22,451 nucleotides of DNA. Origin: a virus. Every line of letters begins with the position of its first letter. Positions within the stretch are counted from its first letter, which is position 1. The translations under genes and the position numbers were made by a program. Below are positions 9,637 through 16,011 of this stretch, piece after piece. Where the stretch lies: the IMG/VR virus record IMGVR_UViG_3300026183_000042, positions 1 through 22,451 of that record; one strand, 5' to 3'. The notes beneath the pieces were generated by a model. That model saw only the letters and a program-made list of their open reading frames with translations, was not told the DNA's origin and made no database searches.

Positions 9637-9936
9637 TTATCTACCGTTTACTAAAACGTTTAAGGATCCCGAAATCATTGCACCTGCGTCAGCACTATCA
9701 GTTACACGACCCCAAGGTATACCACCTATCTTTACATTTGTTGATCCTTGATTTAATGCAGCTACGTGAGCAGGACAGATAGGAGTAGGTGGAGCTGGGT
9801 GTCCTACTGTAGGAGTGCCTAAAACAGCACCTACAATACCGTTTGCTCTTACTGTTCTAACTAAAGATATTGCTAAATCTGTAATTCCAGTACAAGCATG
9901 ACCAGTTGTAAGTTTATCTCCTTCTCTTACGGCCAT
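9637..9936 (-). CDS. PAAR-type baseplate spike tip protein
   Basis: This 99-residue protein has the features of the PAAR family that caps the central spike of contractile tails (gp5.4 in T4). It starts with VREGDKLTTGHACTG, has a Pro-rich central block GHPAPPTPICPAHV, and ends with a repeat-like VKIGGIPWGRVTDSADAGA and LNVLVNG. The conserved His and Cys (GHAC, GHPAPP, CPAHV) could bind the metal ion typical of PAAR tips. A ribosome site (AAGGAAAAAG) lies in the end of the preceding gene, whose stop directly abuts this ATG. The position next to gp25/gp6 fits a baseplate role. Confidence 0.85.
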   Translation of the reverse strand: MAVREGDKLTTGHACTGITDLAISLVRTVRANGIVGAVLGTPTVGHPAPPTPICPAHVAALNQGSTNVKIGGIPWGRVTDSADAGAMISGSLNVLVNGR

Positions 9937-10086
9937 TTATCTTTTTCCTTGCCCGTTATACGCTTTCCAACTACGTTTTTTAGATTTATTCATTGATGAA
10001 AACTTAACACTTCGTTTTTTCTTACCTAGTGATGATTTTTTATAGTTTTTTTCCCTTGCTACAAATGTTTTACTTAATTTTGCCAT
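9937..10086 (-). CDS. Small very basic protein (49 aa)
   Basis: A 49-residue frame runs from the ATG at 10084-10086 to a TAA at 9937-9939. It begins MAKLSKTFVAREKNYKKSSL and about one third of its residues are Lys or Arg, with no hydrophobic segment. Its ATG overlaps the stop of the upstream gene (TAATG) and its own stop touches the PAAR ATG. This suggests translational coupling and a real gene. The function is unknown; a nucleic-acid-binding or small virion component is possible from charge alone. Confidence 0.7.
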   Translation of the reverse strand: MAKLSKTFVAREKNYKKSSLGKKKRSVKFSSMNKSKKRSWKAYNGQGKR

Positions 10087-10292
10087 TATCTACCTATTTT
10101 TTTCTTTCTACCAAGTGGTAATTGTATTGAAGATACGATTTTTTTGCCTTTTTTACTAATATATTCAAATCCAATCAGTTGATTCTTAAAATTCTCTTGG
10201 ACTGACTTAACAGCCTTCTTAAAACTTGTATTTTCTTTCTTTTCCTCTTGTCCTGATTCGTTCCAGAACAGAAATTCACGCATTTTTGCCAT
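10086..10292 (-). CDS. Small basic protein (68 aa), first gene of the virion operon
   Basis: This 68-residue protein starts MAKMREFLFWNESGQEEKK and ends with a strongly basic tail (LPLGRKKKIGR). The middle contains FKNQLIGFEYISKKGKKI. I do not recognise the family. A good ribosome site (GAGGAAATT) precedes the ATG, and a late promoter lies 30 bases upstream, making this the first gene of the leftward late operon. It overlaps the next gene by one base (TAATG), so the small basic pair and the PAAR gene are probably translated together. Confidence 0.7.
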   Translation of the reverse strand: MAKMREFLFWNESGQEEKKENTSFKKAVKSVQENFKNQLIGFEYISKKGKKIVSSIQLPLGRKKKIGR

Positions 10293-10322
10293 AATTTCCT
10301 CATTTTTTAATGGTTTTTCTAC

Positions 10323-10330
10323 TATTTATA
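10323..10330 (-). promoter_or_regulatory. T4-type late promoter of the leftward virion operon
   Basis: An exact TATAAATA on the minus strand in the divergent intergenic region. The predicted start near 10317 leaves a leader of about 25 bases with a GAGGAA ribosome site. Confidence 0.8.
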
Positions 10331-10413
10331 ACGGTTTTTGTTCTTCTTTTGTTCTTTATGTGCCAAAATACCGACTAGCTACGGAAGAATCGGACAATTA
10401 ATCCATTTTTTTG

Positions 10414-10442
10414 TTGATTTTTACATAAAAATACGGTATATT
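10414..10442 (+). promoter_or_regulatory. Sigma70-type promoter of the rightward early operon
   Basis: TTGATT (10414-10419) and TATATT (10437-10442) are separated by 17 bases. The expected start near 10449 is only two bases before the ATG at 10451, and no Shine-Dalgarno sequence is present. The rest of the 158-base divergent region shows no further gene. Confidence 0.6.
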
Positions 10443-10450
10443 AGTAGTAT

Positions 10451-10654
10451 ATGAAAACAAATAATATGAATATGGCAATTGTTAGAAACGTTGCATATAG
10501 ACAAATCGGTAAAATAAACAAAAATATAAAAGAAATTATTGAAGTTGATAATACTCTTTTAGAAATGATTGATATTAATATGAAAAATGCAATTAATAAA
10601 ATCATTAACAACTACAAAGTATACCAACAAACTGGTGTATTAAAAATTAAATAA
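10451..10654 (+). CDS. Small unknown protein (67 aa)
   Basis: A 67-residue protein starting MKTNNMNMAIVRNVAYRQIG, rich in Asn, Ile and Lys, and predicted to be helical. I recognise no domain. It is the first gene after the rightward sigma70-type promoter, with a leader of about two bases and no ribosome site. The next gene follows after 12 bases carrying a strong AAGGAG. Early phage operons often start with such small host-acting proteins, but nothing in the sequence says what this one does. Confidence 0.6.
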   Translation: MKTNNMNMAIVRNVAYRQIGKINKNIKEIIEVDNTLLEMIDINMKNAINKIINNYKVYQQTGVLKIK

Positions 10655-10666
10655 GGAGAAAACACT

Positions 10667-10903
10667 ATGACACTACAAAAACAAGCACTTAATCAAATTG
10701 AAGCTTACAATCAGTTGAGATATAAGGAAGAAATTATGAAAAAAATAAAAGAAAACATATCATTAGTTACTGCTATTGTATTTTTATTCAGTATGGTAGG
10801 ATCTGTTGGTGCTATCGAAGCAAATAACTTTATGATAGGTGCTATGATGGCCTTAACAGGTATAGTATCTGGTTTAATAACAATCGCATTACAAAACAAA
10901 TAA
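10667..10903 (+). CDS. Small membrane protein (78 aa)
   Basis: This 78-residue protein has a charged N-terminal part (residues 1-30, with Lys/Glu-rich KEEIMKKIKENI) and two hydrophobic stretches, about 32-48 (SLVTAIVFLFSMVGSVGAI) and 55-75 (FMIGAMMALTGIVSGLITIA). It is therefore a probable two-pass inner-membrane protein. A strong AAGGAG lies 8 bases before the ATG. An internal ATG at residue 24 would make a 55-residue form with the same two helices. The family is not recognised. Confidence 0.65.
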   Translation: MTLQKQALNQIEAYNQLRYKEEIMKKIKENISLVTAIVFLFSMVGSVGAIEANNFMIGAMMALTGIVSGLITIALQNK

Positions 10904-11032
10904 ATGAATAATAAAGAATTAAAAACTGCAATTAAGAAACTTGAAAAAAGACTTGCTTACGGAAACAAATTACTTAAAACAAAATCTTTATTTGAAGTAA
11001 TACAAATAATGAAAACTAAAAGGGAGATATAA
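10904..11032 (+). CDS. Small basic protein (42 aa)
   Basis: A 42-residue frame begins at the ATG directly after the TAA of the membrane-protein gene and ends at 11030-11032. It starts MNNKELKTAIKKLEKRLAYG, is Lys-rich, and looks like an amphipathic helix. It has no ribosome site of its own, so it would depend on reinitiation after the upstream stop. Its last codons contain the AGGGAG ribosome site of the next gene. The tight packing supports it; the function is unknown. Confidence 0.5.
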   Translation: MNNKELKTAIKKLEKRLAYGNKLLKTKSLFEVIQIMKTKREI

Positions 11033-11036
11033 CACT

Positions 11037-11399
11037 ATGACTATGGTAACACAAACTGCAAAAACACTTGATGAAGGAATTACAAATCTAATGGCTGGTG
11101 CCAAATCTGATTATGTAAAATGGTCAACAATGGGTGGTAAAGAATTAACTGGCTACCCTAAAGAACAAGTTGAAAAATGGGATAGTAGAACATCTATAAG
11201 ACCTGGTAAAAAGTATATTAAGATTGTACAAGAAAACGGCGTGTTTTGTTTTATTGTAAAAGAAGATTTTAAACATTTTAAAAAGGGTGATATATTGAAA
11301 GCCGCTGGTTTTAATGCACCTGCTTTAAACTCTGCTAGAGGAAATGTATTAACAGGTAACTATCCAATTAGATGGACAGGACCTTTGTATTTAAAATAA
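11037..11399 (+). CDS. Unknown protein (120 aa)
   Basis: A 120-residue soluble protein starting MTMVTQTAKTLDEGITNLMA. It contains YIKIVQENGVFCFIVKED, DILKAAGFNAPALNSARGN and a C-terminal RWTGPLYLK. The middle looks like a small beta-rich fold. I recall no characterised homologue. The ATG follows AGGGAGATATAACACT; a second ATG two codons later is possible. It belongs to the same rightward operon. Confidence 0.65.
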   Translation: MTMVTQTAKTLDEGITNLMAGAKSDYVKWSTMGGKELTGYPKEQVEKWDSRTSIRPGKKYIKIVQENGVFCFIVKEDFKHFKKGDILKAAGFNAPALNSARGNVLTGNYPIRWTGPLYLK

Positions 11400-11417
11400 A
11401 CTAAAAAAGGAGAAACT

Positions 11418-11693
11418 ATGAAAGATACACAATTGAAAAAAGATATAATGAAACTTGCGTTAGCTGAAAGCGCTACTGAATGTACCATTGTTTGTGGTAC
11501 ATTGTTTGCTAAGTTTGATGTTTCAATACACGAACAAATGGCAACCAACTTGAAGAAAACTTTACAGACTTTCTTTGATAAAAGAAAAGTAAATGATTGT
11601 AATGTTCAAATGTCAGGCACATTACCTGATAATGAATATGCTTACGACTTTGTGCCTGTAGTTGATTTTAGATTAAACGGAATGGGAATATAA
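11418..11693 (+). CDS. Unknown protein (91 aa)
   Basis: A 91-residue protein with an N-terminal helix (MKDTQLKKDIMKLALAESAT), a segment rich in Cys and Thr (ECTIVCGTLFAKFDV), a Lys-rich helix and a C-terminal DFVPVVDFRLNGMGI. No known domain is recognised. The ribosome site AAGGAGAAACT before the ATG is identical to that of the next gene. It lies in the rightward operon. Confidence 0.65.
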   Translation: MKDTQLKKDIMKLALAESATECTIVCGTLFAKFDVSIHEQMATNLKKTLQTFFDKRKVNDCNVQMSGTLPDNEYAYDFVPVVDFRLNGMGI

Positions 11694-11702
11694 GGAGAAA
11701 CT

Positions 11703-12215
11703 ATGCCAAACTGGTGCGATAATTATGTTGAGATAAAAGGTCCTAAAAAAGTATTAGATGAAATAGAGGACATTGTTAAAGAAGAAAATAACGATAAAGA
11801 AAGAAAACACGGTCTATTAAATCATTTAAGACCTATGCCAAAAGAAGAAAAGGATAATTGGTATCAATGGTCGATAGACAATTGGGGAACTAAATGGGAT
11901 ATAACTGAATTTTATGGTACAAAAAGAGATGGTGACAAACTATGCTTTTCTTTTCAATCAGCTTGGGGACCACCTGAAGAAGCCTTTGATTACTTTTATG
12001 ATAATAATGATGACGTAAGTATCAACTTAAAATATTATGAACCTGGTATGGATTTTGCTGGTATCTATAATGATGGAGATAGTGATAGTTATACTTTGTC
12101 AGAAGCTGCACCAAAAGGACCTAAAGATGAGTTTTGGCAAACTGAAGATGGTAAGGCCTTAGATGATACTTTTGAAATTGTCCAACAGATGATAGACTTT
12201 GGAGATAATGAATGA
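11703..12215 (+). CDS. Api92-like protein (DUF1281-type ferredoxin-like fold)
   Basis: This 170-residue protein has the hallmark start MPNWCDNYVEIKGPKKVLDE and the central WSIDNWGTKWDI and FSFQSAWGPPEEAF motifs of the Api92/DUF1281 family. That family is widespread in phages and plasmids and has a ferredoxin-like fold. Its biochemical role is unknown to me. The acidic C-terminus (about 130-170) matches the variable end of this family. The gene has a strong AAGGAG and its last codons overlap the next ATG (ATGA), so it is coupled to the serine hydrolase gene. Confidence 0.85.
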   Translation: MPNWCDNYVEIKGPKKVLDEIEDIVKEENNDKERKHGLLNHLRPMPKEEKDNWYQWSIDNWGTKWDITEFYGTKRDGDKLCFSFQSAWGPPEEAFDYFYDNNDDVSINLKYYEPGMDFAGIYNDGDSDSYTLSEAAPKGPKDEFWQTEDGKALDDTFEIVQQMIDFGDNE

Positions 12216-13423
12216 AAAAATTTTTTATATACTATCTCTTATTTACATTTTTATTATGTGTTGGTGTTGTTTTTGCTGATCACGGTAATGAACCCTATTG
12301 TTTTGATTGTATGCACAAGTACAAAATCGGTGATAAAAAAAATAACACATATGAGTTTGAGTTTGATTTGCAAACTAACGAATTATCAAAAACAGTTAAT
12401 GAACAAATATCAGACAAAAAAACAGGACTTGTAAGTTATCTATTATGGGAAAATAATAAGATTATAGTTGATCAGAATAGAAAAAGTAAATACACAGGAC
12501 CATATCCTTCACACTCAATTGGTAAAAGTTTAGTATCTGTTGTTACAGGTTATGCTCTATGTGGTGGTTATATTAATCATACAGTTTTTGATAGAATAGA
12601 TTATCCAACTGTAGCTAATACTTTATATGAAAATCAAAGATTGATTGATTTACTCAATATGCAGGCAGGTGATGATGAAATATTAGGTGAAAGAATTTAC
12701 GGATGGGACAACCCTATCAAAGGTAAAGGTCCTAATATTAATACAATACCGATTAAAACTGTTATGAAAAGATACTTTAAAAATAAAGATGGTTTAGAAC
12801 CTGGTACTTATTATAATTATAGTGCTATGACAACCAATGTTATTATGAACTATGTAATTTACAAAACAGGTGATGATTGGGAAAAATTACTTCACAAGGT
12901 ATTTGTTGAAGACGCAAAAGTTGAAAAAAGAGTTTATTTTGGCAAGACTTTAAATAAGAATAAAGTTGGTAATAGAAAGTCTGGTGAATACGGTAGATAC
13001 TCTCTTTGGGCTCAAAGATATGATTATTTAAGAATTGCAAAATTAATATTAGATCATTGGAATAATGATACTTGCGTTGGTAAATATTTAAAGACAATGT
13101 ATGAAAATAGAATTGATAAACAGTTTATTCAGTATAGTAAGTTTAGAAATAACCATAGTGCCACTCAAAGTTATGGTGGTCAATTTCACTTTGATCCGAT
13201 TGGTATTAATGACAGACCAATTTTAATGATGGATGGTGCTTGGGGTCAACAAGTAGTTATTGATTTTGATAATAACAGAATTATAACTGCTCATTCTACA
13301 GATAGACATTACGACTATTACAGTTTGATTTATTTACAGCTAAATCAGAATGATAAACAAAGTAAGAGAAAGAAGTGTAGAAAATACATTAGTGCTGAAC
13401 ATTTTGTATTAGAACCGTGTTAA
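12212..13423 (+). CDS. Secreted serine hydrolase, beta-lactamase superfamily
   Basis: This 403-residue protein has a signal peptide (MKKFFIYYLLFTFLLCVGVV then FA|DH), so it is exported. The mature part fits the serine beta-lactamase/DD-peptidase/NylB-like superfamily. The S102-I-G-K105 motif supplies the SxxK nucleophile and base; PGTYYNYSAMTTNV near 197-210 is the Tyr motif region, with Ala where many relatives have Asn; and a late GAWGQQVVIDFD block matches the usual GxGGQ strand. Possible substrates include peptidoglycan peptides, amides or esters, and cannot be decided here. It is closer in motif pattern to the NylB/EstB-type esterase-amidase group than to clinical beta-lactamases. It is the last gene of the rightward operon, overlapping the preceding gene by four bases and followed by a terminator. 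Confidence 0.8.
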   Translation: MKKFFIYYLLFTFLLCVGVVFADHGNEPYCFDCMHKYKIGDKKNNTYEFEFDLQTNELSKTVNEQISDKKTGLVSYLLWENNKIIVDQNRKSKYTGPYPSHSIGKSLVSVVTGYALCGGYINHTVFDRIDYPTVANTLYENQRLIDLLNMQAGDDEILGERIYGWDNPIKGKGPNINTIPIKTVMKRYFKNKDGLEPGTYYNYSAMTTNVIMNYVIYKTGDDWEKLLHKVFVEDAKVEKRVYFGKTLNKNKVGNRKSGEYGRYSLWAQRYDYLRIAKLILDHWNNDTCVGKYLKTMYENRIDKQFIQYSKFRNNHSATQSYGGQFHFDPIGINDRPILMMDGAWGQQVVIDFDNNRIITAHSTDRHYDYYSLIYLQLNQNDKQSKRKKCRKYISAEHFVLEPC

Positions 13424-13436
13424 ATAATTTACAGTT

Positions 13437-13456
13437 ACCCTTTAAGGGTTATTTTT
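13437..13456 (+). terminator. Short hairpin plus U tract
   Basis: ACCCT and AGGGT can pair around a three-base loop, followed by TATTTTT. It is a weak terminator-like element just before the stronger one. Confidence 0.4.
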
Positions 13457-13512
13457 CCTCACCGAGAGTTTTCTTTTTGTTTTTGTTAATTATATCTCGG
13501 TGAGGTTTTTTC
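13457..13512 (+). terminator. Strong intrinsic terminator of the rightward operon
   Basis: CCTCACCGAGA (13457-13467) pairs perfectly with TCTCGGTGAGG (13495-13505), an 11-base GC-rich stem with a 27-base U-rich loop, followed directly by TTTTTTCT. It ends transcription after the serine hydrolase gene. Confidence 0.85.
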
Positions 13513-13589
13513 TAATAAGGATAAGGTGTAACAAGTAAAGAAAACAAAATAAACAATATTATAAGAGCACCTGTAAAATAATAATTCAT
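13512..13589 (-). CDS. 25-residue single-pass membrane peptide
   Basis: A minus-strand frame runs from the ATG at 13587-13589 to a TAG at 13512-13514. The peptide starts MNYYFTGALIILFILFSLLV and ends TPYPY, i.e. one hydrophobic helix of about 15-18 residues. A perfect AGGAGG lies six bases before the ATG, which is hard to explain without a gene. It sits 10 bases after the stop of the coiled-coil gene, in the same transcript. The ribosome site can fold with the bases just before the ATG. The function is unknown; phage micropeptides of this kind often act on membrane proteins of the host. Confidence 0.6.
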   Translation of the reverse strand: MNYYFTGALIILFILFSLLVTPYPY

Positions 13590-13605
13590 AGGAGACCTCC
13601 TATCT
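13590..13605 (-). promoter_or_regulatory. Hairpin that could hide the micropeptide ribosome site
   Basis: On the minus strand, ATAGGAGGTCTCCTAT can fold with ATAGGA pairing to TCCTAT around a four-base loop. The stem covers most of the AGGAGG and reaches the AT of the start codon, so translation might be controlled. Confidence 0.4.
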
Positions 13606-13857
13606 ATTTTTTAATAACAGTTTTAGTTTTTCGTACCAATAGATACCACCTTCTCGTAGATTTTCATTGGCCGTTCTTAATTTTTCTAATCGTTTTGTTA
13701 AGTCTTTTAAAGATTTTTTATCTAACGCCTTTTTCTTTTCAACAAGTTTTTCTAACTTTTCAATAACATTATCTATACTGACACAAGTATGATTAGGTAT
13801 TTTAGGCGCCTTTTTCTTTAAAGACGTAAGTGTAAGTTTCTTAGGCGTTTTAGGCAT
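13600..13857 (-). CDS. Small Lys-rich coiled-coil protein (85 aa)
   Basis: This 85-residue protein starts MPKTPKKLTLTSLKKKAPKI. From about residue 29 to 72 it has a heptad-like run of Leu, Lys and Glu (VIEKLEKLVEKKKALDKKSL), typical of a coiled coil. The C-terminus is YWYEKLKLLLKNR. I know no family for it. An AGAGGA ribosome site precedes the ATG, and a late promoter lies about 70 bases upstream inside the end of the SGNH gene. The micropeptide gene follows. Confidence 0.65.
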   Translation of the reverse strand: MPKTPKKLTLTSLKKKAPKIPNHTCVSIDNVIEKLEKLVEKKKALDKKSLKDLTKRLEKLRTANENLREGGIYWYEKLKLLLKNR

Positions 13858-13913
13858 AAGTATAAGTCCTCTTGTGGGTTAAAACGACAATGATCGGAAA
13901 GTAAAATATAAAA

Positions 13914-14777
13914 TTATATGTTAGTATTTATATGGTTTAAGATAATATTTGCTATTTTATTATGACCGTTTTGATTAGGATGATTATCTTTTATATATTC
14001 TGTGAAGGTAGTTAAGTCAGATATAAAATCTTTTTTCTTATCTAATTTATCATATAAAGAATAACCATCAAGTGACATTAAGCCTGGCCAACCTATAAAA
14101 TTATTTTTATCCATTGATAGATATGGTGCAAAATTTATTATCTCACCAGACAATTGTTTAGTAAAACTTTCCTGAATTATGTCTAGGTTGTTTATTTGCT
14201 TTGGTCTTTGTGGTGAACCAAATGTATAATCTAAATTAAACTCTGCACCTAAATTTGATAATTTTTGTAAAGGTATAGACTGTACCATCTTATATGGTAT
14301 ATTATTAAATTTTAAAAAAGTTTGTAATAGATACATATATCTGATTGAGTGTTTTACTTTATAATACATATCACCTCTTAAAGGGTCTGTATATAATATA
14401 CTGTCCCAAGCATAATTATTATCATATCTTTTTAAGTTTCGTTTTTCAAAAATATTTTTTACATAATAATCATTTTCATTTTTCTTATATTCAAAATCTG
14501 TACGTTTTGCCTCACTCCAAGCAACAATAACTAAGCCGATATTATCTCTTTTATTTTTATTCATTGATGTAATATTGTCAATTAGAGAGGAACAAATATA
14601 TTCGTTTCCTGAAGCTCTTTTTCCATAATTTATTAAAGTCATATTTAATTTATCAGCTAATATATTTGGCCATCTATTATAGTTACGTACAATATCATTT
14701 GAAACATTTATGTCCTCAGATAATTGCTCTGGATCAGTCCAACTACAGCCACTTACTATTAAAAACTTTTTATGCAT
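13914..14777 (-). CDS. SGNH/GDSL-type hydrolase
   Basis: This 287-residue protein has three SGNH-type blocks. Block I is LIVSGCSWTDPEQ, with Ser12 as probable nucleophile; YGKRASGNEYI holds the conserved Gly57-Asn58; and the C-terminal DNHPNQNGHNKIA supplies Asp264 and His266. Related proteins occur in marine myoviruses and are inferred to be esterases or lipases, possibly acting on glycans or lipids. I start it at the ATG at 14775-14777; the longer reading would need a TTG start. AATAAATA lies exactly five bases before this ATG and there is no ribosome site, matching the leaderless pattern of the divergent neighbour. A late role is therefore likely. The substrate is unknown. Confidence 0.7.
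   Translation of the reverse strand: MHKKFLIVSGCSWTDPEQLSEDINVSNDIVRNYNRWPNILADKLNMTLINYGKRASGNEYICSSLIDNITSMNKNKRDNIGLVIVAWSEAKRTDFEYKKNENDYYVKNIFEKRNLKRYDNNYAWDSILYTDPLRGDMYYKVKHSIRYMYLLQTFLKFNNIPYKMVQSIPLQKLSNLGAEFNLDYTFGSPQRPKQINNLDIIQESFTKQLSGEIINFAPYLSMDKNNFIGWPGLMSLDGYSLYDKLDKKKDFISDLTTFTEYIKDNHPNQNGHNKIANIILNHINTNI
13925..13932 (-). promoter_or_regulatory. T4-type late promoter inside the end of the SGNH gene
   Basis: An exact TATAAATA on the minus strand, within the last codons of the upstream gene. The predicted start near 13919 gives a leader of about 61 bases before the coiled-coil gene. The early part of the leader (ATATAATTTTATAT) could form a small hairpin. Confidence 0.55.
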
Positions 14778-14782
14778 ATTTG

Positions 14783-14790
14783 TATTTATT
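14783..14790 (-). promoter_or_regulatory. Variant late promoter for SGNH gene, leaderless geometry
   Basis: AATAAATA (one change from TATAAATA) on the minus strand, five bases before the SGNH ATG. T4 spacing puts the first transcribed base at 14777, the A of ATG. It abuts, and shares its outermost base (14790) with, the divergent promoter. Confidence 0.5.
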
Positions 14791-14797
14791 ATAAATA
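14790..14797 (+). promoter_or_regulatory. T4-type late promoter for nitroreductase 1, leaderless geometry
   Basis: An exact TATAAATA, then TCAAT, then ATG at 14803. The predicted first transcribed base is the A of the start codon, and there is no ribosome site. Confidence 0.65.
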
Positions 14798-14802
14798 TCA
14801 AT

Positions 14803-15429
14803 ATGATTATTGATGATATATTAAAATACAGACGGCATGTAAATGAATTTGTAGATGAAATACCTGATAAAGAATTAATAAATTCACTTCTGCAAAGAAC
14901 TTGGAAAGTTACGCCATCAAAGAATAACTTTATGACCTATACGGTACATATTGTTACAGATAATTCTACAAAGAAATTAATTTTTAATATGTGTACTGCA
15001 AACGAAAAGCAGGTAAATGAAAATAGTACAACTGAAGGTGAATACAAATGCATCTTATCTGCACCTTATGTTTTATTGTTTACACAAAGACTTGAAGATA
15101 AACCTAACAAACGACAACAAGAATTAATTAACAAAGGTATTCATTATGAAGCTGTTAATCCTAATGAACTTAAAAATATATATCCTACAAGCTCTATTGA
15201 AGTTGGTATGTTTGCAAATACATTAACAGGATTATGTTTAGAAAATAATTTAGATGTTTCATTCACAAAATGTTTTTCACAAAATTATAAAGACTGGATA
15301 GAAACTTTACCTTTTGTTAATAGAGATCCTATAATGATAATGTCTATTGGTAAAGGAAAGATATATAGAGAAATAAATAAAAACGACTTACGTCCAGATT
15401 TTGAGAGAATTATTAATTGGGTAAAATGA
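14803..15429 (+). CDS. Nitroreductase-family flavoprotein 1
   Basis: This 208-residue protein has the nitroreductase (FMN-dependent oxidoreductase) layout: KYRRHVNEF at 8-16, VTPSKNNFMTYTVHIV at 36-51 (the usual APSxxNxQPWxF region), SAPYVLLF near 86-93, SSIEVGMFANTLTGLCLENN at about 130-149 and IMIMSIGKG near the end. Residues FMTY replace the typical QPW, so FMN or substrate contacts may differ. The family uses NAD(P)H to reduce nitro, quinone or other groups, or to dehydrogenate rings and peptides; the substrate here is unknown. I choose the ATG at 14803, as an upstream in-frame extension would need a non-ATG start and run through the promoter. Its stop overlaps the next ATG (ATGA). It is a distant paralogue of the gene at 17571. 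Confidence 0.75.
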   Translation: MIIDDILKYRRHVNEFVDEIPDKELINSLLQRTWKVTPSKNNFMTYTVHIVTDNSTKKLIFNMCTANEKQVNENSTTEGEYKCILSAPYVLLFTQRLEDKPNKRQQELINKGIHYEAVNPNELKNIYPTSSIEVGMFANTLTGLCLENNLDVSFTKCFSQNYKDWIETLPFVNRDPIMIMSIGKGKIYREINKNDLRPDFERIINWVK

Positions 15430-15992
15430 AAAAGGTTATATTATTAATTGACTTTAAGGGTCATCAAATACTTGCTGATGATTATGTAAATAAATTAAGA
15501 TACAGCACACTTCAACAAATAACTGAAAACCCGTCCATAGATAGAAATAGCTCTGTTATATTATCTATTGGTAGTAGTAATGAAGATGAGAAATTGCAAG
15601 AAATACGGAATATTGCTGTAAAAGAAAGATGGAAATGGCTAGAAATTCATAATGATAATTCTAATGTAGAAGATATAGAAAAATTAGTATCGGAAAAACT
15701 CAACTATAGCATGAATAATACCAATACTCAAATTATCATAGGAGGTTGCAATACCTCAGGATGTGTGTTAAAATCTAAATTGTGTAGTGCAAAACATTTT
15801 TCAGATAAAAAATATAAAACAAATATAGTACTACCTATGTGTGCTGAATACGAAGCTTCAGGAATAAATGATATAGAGAAAAATATGAAAGCATTTGTTA
15901 GAGTTTATAATTATGTAAAAAAGAATAAGTTAAACTATATTGATGTAGTGGAAGCAATTAATGATATTGATTTTAAAAAAATAGATACCTAA
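15426..15992 (+). CDS. Isochorismatase-like cysteine hydrolase
   Basis: This 188-residue protein fits the isochorismatase-like hydrolase fold. VILLIDFKG carries a candidate catalytic Asp9; VILSIGSSN looks like the second strand; IIIGGCNTSGCVLKSKLCSA at about 103-121 matches the family motif GxxTxxCV, with Cys113 as nucleophile; and YKTNIVLPMCAE matches the next strand. The catalytic Lys is not obvious. The family cleaves amides, vinyl ethers or similar bonds (nicotinamidase, isochorismatase, N-carbamoylsarcosine amidase), so the substrate cannot be read from the sequence. The ATG at 15426 overlaps the nitroreductase stop; an earlier TTG is possible but less likely. It may act on the same small molecule as its neighbours. 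Confidence 0.55.
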   Translation: MKKVILLIDFKGHQILADDYVNKLRYSTLQQITENPSIDRNSSVILSIGSSNEDEKLQEIRNIAVKERWKWLEIHNDNSNVEDIEKLVSEKLNYSMNNTNTQIIIGGCNTSGCVLKSKLCSAKHFSDKKYKTNIVLPMCAEYEASGINDIEKNMKAFVRVYNYVKKNKLNYIDVVEAINDIDFKKIDT

Positions 15993-15998
15993 TAAAGA

Positions 15999-16006
15999 TA
16001 TAAATA
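15999..16006 (+). promoter_or_regulatory. T4-type late promoter for radical SAM gene, leaderless geometry
   Basis: An exact TATAAATA, then AAATT, then ATG at 16012. T4 spacing starts transcription at the A of ATG. There is no ribosome site. Confidence 0.65.
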
Positions 16007-16011
16007 AAATT

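Noticed and set aside
12212-13423. An antibiotic-resistance beta-lactamase
   Set aside because: The SxxK fold is shared by esterases, amidases and peptidases, and the Tyr motif lacks the usual Asn. Nothing supports activity on antibiotics.
14710-14802. An N-terminal extension of nitroreductase 1
   Set aside because: It would run through the promoter and the divergent gene and has no ribosome site; family alignment starts at the ATG at 14803.
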